This document shows, piece after piece, positions 55,747 through 64,000 of a DNA stretch of 64,000 bases. The notes beneath the pieces were generated by a model. It made no database searches, was not told the DNA's origin, and saw only the letters and a list, made by a program, of their open reading frames with translations. Source of the DNA: Rotaria sp. Silwood1 (Eukaryota; Rotifera; Eurotatoria; Philodinida; Philodinidae). Position numbers and translations under genes: made by a program. The stretch covers positions 65,788 to 129,787 of the forward strand of contig CAJNOP010000030.1 of NCBI GenBank assembly GCA_905250075.1, given 5' to 3'. The stretch's first letter is position 1. Each line of letters begins with the position of its first letter.

Positions 55747-57361
55747 TTAACATCCACATACTGATGTAAACTTTTTTCGAACTTCTTTATTCATTTTGTA
55801 CAATAAACCAAGATCAATCAAAAGGCAAAGCGATGGAAGAATTTCCAATACTGCATAAATAGCAATGCTTTGTTGTAATTGATAATCAATTACAGCTAAT
55901 ATGCTTCGTGGTCCATAACCAATAATATCAAATAATAAAGCCATAATTAGCATATACTTCATCAATAATTGATGATCTATTTCAATTGAATTTATTTGAC
56001 CAGCAGGATATATTTGATTATTTGTTGTTTCATTTGTTTTGAATATAGTCATTATGATACAAATCATTAAATGAAGAAATACAGGTAAAGCAAGAAGAAA
56101 TGCCACACTATAAATGACAAAAAATTGATTTGGAAAAAATGCAAAACAAATGAAGATATTTGACATTAATATTTGAGGTAATGGAAGCAGATAACTGCAT
56201 AACCATTGAATACCAACGCAAATTCTAAAATAAACAAGTATTTCTTATATTCATTTGGTCTTTTTGTAAAAAAAAAAAAACAAAGAATGCTCAGAAGAAA
56301 ACTGTTTTGTTTTGGAATAATGATTTCGTGTCATCAGTAGTAATACATATTAACATGATTAAATATTAATTCGTATTAACGAAATACCTCTCTACAGTTA
56401 TTATTTTTTTACCAAGCTTACAAGGCTAAGTAAGGAACTGATCTTGAAATAGTATGAAGAGTTAGACTTAATGACGATGGCAGAACCAGGATTTTGGGGC
56501 TGGATTTCTGGTTCTGCCACTGCCTTATGATCTTCAGCGTATCCTAGAAATGTTACGAGCATGAATACTTTCATTGTGATGTATTCATTTTGAAAAAGAT
56601 ACAACTATAATATCTGCTCAACTATCCGATAAGAAAATCATTCTTGAAGTAGCTCATGGATATCATCGCAAATCAGTTAATTCAAAATGGACCTAAGGAT
56701 GAGCATAGGGTGAACATTTGATCGAATTCAACAGTTGTTTCTTATAATATCCTTGGTAGTAGAATTCTGAAAAGATTTTCGATCGATCTGAAGACGTTGC
56801 TAACGATTAAATTCTCATAGGATCAAAATATGGGGTTATTCAATTGAGAGCCTGGAGAAAGAAGCTTTTGTTGATGTGTTTAAGGTATAGTAAGGTTGAA
56901 GTCGAATAGTAACGTGGCATACCTTAGGACTATAATGAATAGATGATTTATTTATACAATCTTCTTAAAGCTTGAAATTATACATACGCAAACCAAAGAA
57001 AACTTCTTTTTCTCCATTCTTGTGGACCTATTTGATGCATACAAAACATTACGAAAGAATAAGCCACTTGTCCTTGTGCAATATCTTCAAGATAATGTTG
57101 CAATGTACATACTTGTACAGCCAAAACTGTTTGATATGTTGGTGCCAATGGTAACATGGCAAAAACCGAGTTAATAATTGCAAAAACTATCATAGCTAGA
57201 CATATATTGAACACAAGCCATTGTCGTTTAGACGATCGAAGTTGATCATGAAGACATCCACCAAATAGAAATAATAAAGTACCAATGAATATGCTCAAAT
57301 TTAAAACGAGCCGAATTACATGAAAGATCAGATACACGATTTTTTCAATATCTGTCGACAT
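55747..57361 (-). CDS. Rhodopsin-like 7TM receptor, two exons
   Basis: Exons 57361-56988 and 56224-55747 join at phase 2 across a 763-bp intron to 283 residues with seven hydrophobic helices: IVYLIFHVIRLVLNLSIFIG, WLVFNICLAMIVFAIINSVF, a helix around QGQVAYSFVMFCM, FAICVGIQWLCSYLLPL, FFVIYSVAFLLALPVFLHLM, LLMKYMLIMALLFDIIGYGP and IYAVLEILPSLCLLIDLGLL. A Lys/Arg-rich C-terminus ends in CGC. The short length and the lack of a clean DRY after TM3 (FCMHQIG instead) suggest a divergent, lineage-expanded receptor. The splice joint falls inside TM4 and restores a continuous helix, which supports the model. The ligand is unknown. The frame at 56401-56604 lies in the intron. Confidence 0.75.
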
Positions 57362-59573
57362 ATTTTTGTTGCAAAAATAATAACTGTTTTCTCAGTTTTT
57401 TTAGAAAATGAAGATGACATTTTCTTACAAAAAAAAGTTAATTTTTTTTTTATCAATGATGATATTTTCTACTTGAATTATAAATGATGTATTCATTCAA
57501 ATAGAAATCAAAAGATGACAAGATGAGACTCTCTCTCTAGATTGATGCTTACTATTATACAAAATTTTTTTTCTATTCATAAACGATACACAATTATGTT
57601 TTAAGTTGACAACATACTAAATGATACAATATTTGCTTGTGTGAAAAAATGAATTTAATCAACTTTCTATGAAACTTTTCGAATTATAGTTTTGTTGCAA
57701 TGCTTTATTCAGAATTTCCTTTTTTTTTTATAGAGATTATTTGAAATATCGAGAGAGCGACCGTATACATCATAGAAGTGAAACAAATCTAGTCTTTACA
57801 AGAACGTTATTGTTTCATCTGCGTCAACGAATAAAAGATTGTCTTATTGAATGCATAAAAACAGCTTATTGCGCTAAATGTGAAATATGAATCAGATCAT
57901 TTTATATGATAAAAATTTATTTATATACTATTTAGAAACGTGATAAGTTAGTGTGTACACTTCAATTTAATTCTTCAATATAGATCATCATTCAAATAAA
58001 GAATTATAATTTACTTGTGTAATATATTAATTAGACATAGTTCGGAAAATACACATGGATCAATGTTTATAATAGATATTATGTATGCAAGAAAAAAAGA
58101 TGATAAATCCACAAACAGCTAAAAAAATGACATATTTAATAATAAATAGGTCATACAGGCGTCACTATAGCCATAGATTACTGTTGTTTATATTTTTAAT
58201 AAAATAAAATTAAACCATAAAACAAACCGTTGTCTTGCTACCACGATCGTAGTCATTAATATACGATGTGCACCCGAGGTCTCAGTGAGTTAGACCGAAA
58301 CAGGGCTAGCTCAACCTATGGATTGAAATTTATTGAACAGAAAAAGATTGGCTGATTTGATATTAAGACAGGTGTCTATGGGTCACATCTTCAATAACAT
58401 ATAAAATTTTTCAAATGTTGCGTATTTTTACGGTATTTTTTTGTTCGAAAACATCATATAGTTCTTCCATTGGTACAGGCTAATTAAAATTATAGGATAC
58501 CTTATGAATGTTATCGAAAAAATATCTTCAATGTATAGAAACAGGTGAGATTGAGCTCCTGAAAATCACAGAAATAGTTTTTTTAACAACATCAGTAGAG
58601 GATTCTAGATTATTGGAACACTCTCTATATGAAGAAAAGCAAAGAAAAACATAAAATTCTTCTCATCATGAAAAATTTATCTTTGTATTGAAGAGAATAT
58701 CCTTGCCTAGCTCTCGTCGTTCATCATGAATTTTTATCAACACTTTTCTTCATGTTAGTTCATCATCACATACAAAACAGTATACATTCGAACTGATGAA
58801 ATTTCCTTTAATAGAACAACCATCAACATATTTTGTTATCATAAAGGCAACAGCAAACATATATTGATGTTAGAAAGCTTTTAGTCTTTCAACAAAGACT
58901 TCAAAAAATACTGGTGAATTCAAGAGAATCGAAGGTTTTTCAAGTTATCAAATACGCTACCCAACGTTTATTTATATATTAATTACTGATACTAGCAATA
59001 TGATTGTTTATTCATGTGTTAAAAATTCATTCAATGTAATCAGATGAGTAACCCATGGGCTATTTTTTTTTGGTTGAGCCCAGCCTATTGAGATCAATGA
59101 TGTGCATGACAATATGCACATAGTTGATGTTTAAAAATTCAAATATATGCTAAAGTGGAATAAAATTGGAACTTCTTATTAGTATTTAAGAGTTAAACAG
59201 TTTCTGAAAAAAAAAAAAGATTCAAATAGAAAATTATTTTTCTTTGATATAAATGTTATAAATGTTTTCATTTTCAACATAATGTCATTTAACTTTTTTG
59301 ATCGAATACATAAATGTAATTCTGAAGACTATTTGATGTATTCACACCAATAGGTTGAAATATTTTATTAGTTGCAACTAAATGAAATTTTATCGGATTT
59401 GTTCACGTATTGTGAAAGTATATGTTTACTTTGTTTCTACATTCTTTTTTGTTGTCATGAAAATAAAAATAAAAAAAAGTGCACATTTAATTCAATATAT
59501 TGTCTCTCTCTTTCTCACCAACATTAAAAGTAAAAACAAAACTACTTCAACTATTCCCTTGTAACCTTCGTCA
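57362..59573. other. Intergenic, divergent promoter region
   Basis: 2.2 kb between divergent genes (7TM receptor left, tetraspan right). No coding exon was found. A patch at 58260-58330 is slightly GC-richer (CACCCGAGGTCTCAGTGAG) but does not fold into a tRNA. The 59382-59564 frame is low-complexity. Confidence 0.55.
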
Positions 59574-60335
59574 ATGGTTTCTCGTAATCATGATTCTGTT
59601 AGTTTTGCTCTTGGCTTAACTGGAGGTATTATCGGTTTCATTAGTTTAGTATTTACTTGTATTGGTGTTGCTCTTCCAACATGGTATACTGGTACAAATG
59701 CTAATCAAACAGTTATTGTAGCTAAAGCTAATTTATTTTCTTCGTGCTATGCTCCATACACATCTCAAGGAACAATATCATCAACACTTAATTGTGGATC
59801 GTTTAATTCATATTCATGTTCAACAACCTCTTATCAAAATTCTGTATTAAATATTACAGCATATACTCCAGGATGTACAAATCCTAATAGTGAGGCATCA
59901 ATTTATTTGGATTTCGATGCTCCGATTTATCAAGTTTCAACCACAAATTTTTATAGTTTACGCAATGCTGCTATACTTTCAATCATATCTATTCTTTTTA
60001 CACTTTTCTCCACTATATTTGGATTTCTAACAGGAATTATAGTACTAAATATTTATTTAGTTTTTATAGCTCCAATATTTGCTTTTATTGCTGTAATGGT
60101 TGGAATCTGCGCTTTAGCTCTTGCTGGTTCTGTCTTCAATTATACAGGTACTGGCTTTGCTTTATTTGTAGTTGGAGTTTTACTTGAAACAATAGCTCTT
60201 CCATTATTATCAATTGTTGCTGGAAGATTGAATAGGTCCAAAATAACAAATCATACCAGTGAAGATGAACCTATGTTTATGGAACGAGATGATTCATCTT
60301 CTGATATTCAACATGTATATACAAGTAGAGTTTGA
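59574..60335 (+). CDS. Claudin-like four-helix membrane protein, single exon
   Basis: The 253-residue product has four membrane helices: about 11-35 (FALGLTGGIIGFISLVFTCI), 131-157 (ILSIISILFTLFSTIFGFLT), 160-186 and 191-217. A long first extracellular loop contains several cysteines (SSCYAP, LNCGSF, YSCSTT, PGCTNP) and Asn-glycosylation sites. The C-terminus is polar and acidic (TSEDEPMFMERDD). This is the plan of the claudin/PMP22/SUR7 superfamily, but the WGLWC-type claudin signature is absent, so only a claudin-like label is justified. It would sit in the plasma membrane; its role is unknown. The start ATG is the first in frame and is followed directly by the first helix. No intron. Confidence 0.75.
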   Translation: MVSRNHDSVSFALGLTGGIIGFISLVFTCIGVALPTWYTGTNANQTVIVAKANLFSSCYAPYTSQGTISSTLNCGSFNSYSCSTTSYQNSVLNITAYTPGCTNPNSEASIYLDFDAPIYQVSTTNFYSLRNAAILSIISILFTLFSTIFGFLTGIIVLNIYLVFIAPIFAFIAVMVGICALALAGSVFNYTGTGFALFVVGVLLETIALPLLSIVAGRLNRSKITNHTSEDEPMFMERDDSSSDIQHVYTSRV

Positions 60336-60478
60336 AGACAGTTTTTTTCTTTTAATCATATGTTTCACAATACAAATGTCTCATTTGATTTATAAAAAAT
60401 AAATTAATGTCTTTAAAAAAATGATTCATTATTCACTATAGAAATTTCTTTTTCGAAATCAAGTACGATGATTGTGAT

Positions 60479-60949
<471 letters not shown>

Positions 60950-61268
60950 TGAAAATGATTGAACTTGATCTGAAGGAAAAAAAAGAACTACTATTATCTT
61001 GAATTTTTAATCACTTAGTTAGCTTATGAAACATAAAAATACTGACGCTTTCTACTAATTAAGATCATTATATGAGAATTACAAGCCGAGTACCACATGA
61101 TTTACATAAAAATAATTTCAAGCGAAAAAACAAAATAAACCACAGGTGACATGGAGAATTTTTCTGTTAGAATAAAATAATGAAATAGATCATTTATTTG
61201 TTATTCAATCTATTTTAATCAATTATGATCAGTTCATTCATTTGCTCAAAAAAGTTTTCTTTTTTGAG
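60950..61268. other. Spacer between the two E2 genes
   Basis: AT-rich 319 bp holding the 3' end region of the intact E2 gene and the upstream region of the dead copy. No other feature. Confidence 0.6.
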
Positions 61269-61742
<474 letters not shown>

Positions 61743-62189
61743 CTATTTTAAATCTGAAATATTTATAGCTGTCTCTTATAAATAAAAGCAAGTATATTAT
61801 TTGTCATTCGCATGAATCTTTTTTTTTAAAAAGAAACAACTTATCTACATACAAAAAAGAGCCAACAACATCAACATGTCAGATTACAAAATTACAAATA
61901 TTTTTCAGTTATGCAAACATGTGCACATGTACCTTTTACATTATTTATGAAGTGAATTGGTTATATTACAGTGCACAAGAAAGAAAAAATGCATGTTTTT
62001 CATGTTTTTCTCTTTCTTGCCATGCTGCTTTGTTTTGGTCATATATGACGGAAGAAAAGAAAGAAAAGAAAAAAAAAACAAATTGTGTTTATCAACTTGT
62101 CGATTACTCATATGTCACTGTTGGTAACAACGGCATATATAAGATTACATCTTTTTCTCTTTTACTTCCTTTCTAAGGCGTAGAGTAAA
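61743..62189. promoter_or_regulatory. Shared upstream region of the E2 and phosphatase genes
   Basis: 447 bp separate two divergently transcribed genes, so both promoters must lie here. It is AT-rich with long A and T runs. No TATA box stands out at a fixed distance, and the 85-codon frame at 61919-62176 looks fortuitous. The call rests on gene arrangement only. Confidence 0.4.
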
Positions 62190-63145
62190 ATGACAACAAC
62201 ACCTGCTTTAGTACTGAATCAAATTGATGAATCTGCACGTGGCCCGACAAACTATTCACATTGGGGTTAGTTACAATTTTTTGACAAAGGTGTTTTTTTT
62301 CGATTGAATTTGATTTAGTGATTCCTAAACTTTTATTGGCTAGTGCATATCCAGGTGAAAAAGATCCTAATGCTCATAAACTCTTAGTACGTAAAATTGT
62401 TGATGCTGGTGTTCAAGTTGTGGTTAACATTATGGAAATTGAAGAATTAAAAACATTTACACCATATAAAGATCTTATGTTACAATTTGCTAAAGAAGGT
62501 ACCAAGATTTATTTAATGTGTTTAGCTTTTGAATGCTCCGATCTAAAGATTCTTTTCATATTTGAAATATAAGAAAAGCAAAATAAACTCATATGTTTCT
62601 TTGATGATTTAGTAAATCGTGAAATTGAATTTATTTCATTTCCTATTCGAGACCAATCTGTACATCAAGATGATCAACATGTTCTTGATTTTTGTCTTGG
62701 ACTTGGTGATAGAATTAAACAAGGACAAGTTGTTCTTGTTCATTGTTGGTAAGCACCTCCTTGAATACAAAATAAAATAAAAATTGAATAAATAAATGTT
62801 CTAGGGGTGGACATGGTCGAACAGGAACAATTATTTCAATTGTGATTGGAATTTTATTTAATTTAAATAGTATGATTATAGATATAAAATTTATAAAAAT
62901 ACATAAAATTATTTTTTTTATTTGTAATTTAGGTGAAGAAGCTATATCAATGAATCGTCGCTTGCATGATCAACGAATACGTACAAATGGAATTGCAAGT
63001 CCAGAAACACAATGTACGTATTTTCTTTTCTATTAGTATTGAATTATTTTAAATAATAATTTTAGCTCAAATAAATCAAATTCGTATTGTTCTCGATATG
63101 TACCATATGGGCAAGAAAAAAATTGATCATGAAACTAAAACATGA
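62190..63145 (+). CDS. Small protein-tyrosine/dual-specificity-type phosphatase, 6 exons
   Basis: Six exons (62190-62265, 62319-62498, 62613-62748, 62805-62869, 62933-63013, 63066-63145) with five small introns (52-114 bp) join in frame to 205 residues. The active-site P-loop reads VHCWGGHGRTGT: Cys130 and Arg136 form the C-x5-R signature of cysteine-based phosphatases. Asp99 in FPIRDQSV is at the expected position of the general acid loop. The N-terminal VIPKLLLASAYPGEKDP and the segment VVNIMEIEEL match the start and first strands of the DSP/CDKN3-like fold. The P-loop with GGHG is the form seen in plant, protist and bacterial PTP-like proteins and less common in animals. Substrate unknown; no signal peptide, so cytosolic. 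The splice model keeps phase at every junction. Open frames at 62318-62572 and 62842-63036 run past the donors. Confidence 0.85.
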
Positions 63146-64000
63146 TTATCACGCTAAGAAATTTAATATATAATATTTTGTTGTGCGAATTCTTGTAATT
63201 TGCTAAATAATAAAGATGTTTAAAAAATCCTGCTTCTCTTTATAGATAGAAATGATCGCAATGCATAATAGTCGAAATTGTCCAATGATTCAAGTTACTG
63301 ATACATTTTTTCCTCCTTTCAGAAAATCTAACTGAATATTTTTATTCTTTAACCGAAAAGAAAATAGTCGATGATCATAACAAGTTGATAATTATAATTA
63401 GAGATTATAATTAAGACTCAGAAAAATATCATTAATACATAAAGCAAAGATTTACAACAAATAGTTCAAAAATATTTAACCTCTAGCTCTGATAAAGAAA
63501 AAATCTATCGTTCTATGGGATAGGACTTGAAAACTTACCATAATGTCCCATGAGACATTCCAATCTTTAAATACTTTTTGAAAGAGATAAAGTTGATTCA
63601 AATCTTTATCAGTCAGTTATTAGCCTCATCTATCTCACTCCCTTCTACATATGATTAACAACTAACAAAGTTTTGAATGGTTCTAATTTTTTCGTTTTTG
63701 ATTTCTTTGCGAATACCCAAAAACCTGTCGACAAAAAGAAGGTAAACTACTCATTGCATCTTTTATAACTGTATAATTCGACGAGTCTTATTTCATTCAA
63801 CAGTTGATTGGTTCAACTGTGAACTCATAAACACCTAATGCAAAGTTAGTACTCGGAGATAAGGATGGGCTAATGATATTAGAAGAAGGAGCTAAGGTTA
63901 ATATTATTGAACTACATTCATAAAATTGACTTTCAACAATAAAAGATGATCTATATACAGATATTTTGCTAGCTATAAGTCAAAAAAAAACGTAAATAAT
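63146..64000. other. Intergenic, no gene seen
   Basis: AT-rich DNA after the phosphatase gene to the window end. An AATAAA (TAAATAATAAAGATG near 63205) about 65 bp past the stop is a likely poly-A signal. No exon or repeat was recognised. Confidence 0.55.

Noticed and set aside
56401..56604. 67-codon minus frame between the receptor exons
   Set aside because: Lies in the intron whose removal restores TM4; no domain of its own.
58260..58330. Possible tRNA or tRNA-derived element
   Set aside because: No B box and no cloverleaf could be drawn.

Overview
This window is nuclear DNA from an animal with an AT-rich genome, most likely a bdelloid rotifer. Protein-coding genes have introns with GT-AG borders, many of them only 36-70 bp. 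There is an animal-type tRNA-Arg with internal promoter boxes. Clear metazoan genes (BLOC1S1, an ABHD6-type lipase, 7TM receptors, a claudin-like tetraspan) sit beside intronless or bacterial/fungal-looking genes (protoglobin, CorA-type channel, Eis-like acetyltransferase, a SAM methyltransferase, a Fic protein). Several spots carry tandem GGGTGT, a permutation of the TGTGGG telomere unit I recall for Adineta vaga. The species assignment is inference.

Layout. 0-7 kb: minus-strand genes for a bacterial-like methyltransferase (cut by the window edge), a p31comet (MAD2L1BP)-like protein, BLOC1S1 and an ABHD6-like lipase. 7.8-8.4 kb: an F-box/LRR-type pseudogene. 10.7-13.3 kb: a seven-exon gene for a membrane-anchored alpha/beta hydrolase. 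13.7-15.4 kb: an LTR-like repeat followed by a decayed 7TM receptor. 17-19.5 kb: a UDP-glycosyltransferase flanked by telomere-like GT-rich inverted repeats. 19.6-29.6 kb: mostly non-coding, with a decayed ORF, the second LTR-like copy, a Gly/Tyr/His-rich small protein, a mariner-type element with long inverted ends and a GC-rich palindromic element. 29.8-38.8 kb: three intronless minus-strand genes (GNAT, CorA-like, protoglobin) separated by long empty AT-rich DNA. 41.8-44.5 kb: a membrane protein ending in an XRE/Cro-like helix-turn-helix, convergent with a tRNA-Arg. 48.9-50.3 kb: a Fic-domain gene with two frame breaks. 52.3-53.2 kb: a TTAA-flanked element ending in an 18-G run. 55.7-63.1 kb: a 7TM receptor, a tetraspan protein, a tandem pair of E2 ubiquitin-conjugating genes (one dead, one intact) and a small protein phosphatase.

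The genes do not form one pathway. Themes are lipid/xenobiotic handling (ABHD6, the anchored hydrolase, UGT), signalling (two 7TM genes, phosphatase, E2, Fic) and likely acquired genes. The best candidates for something undescribed are the membrane-spanning protein with a Cro-like C-terminus and the protoglobin with a CaaX-like tail. Exon structures were worked out by hand from frame and splice-site agreement, without any search.
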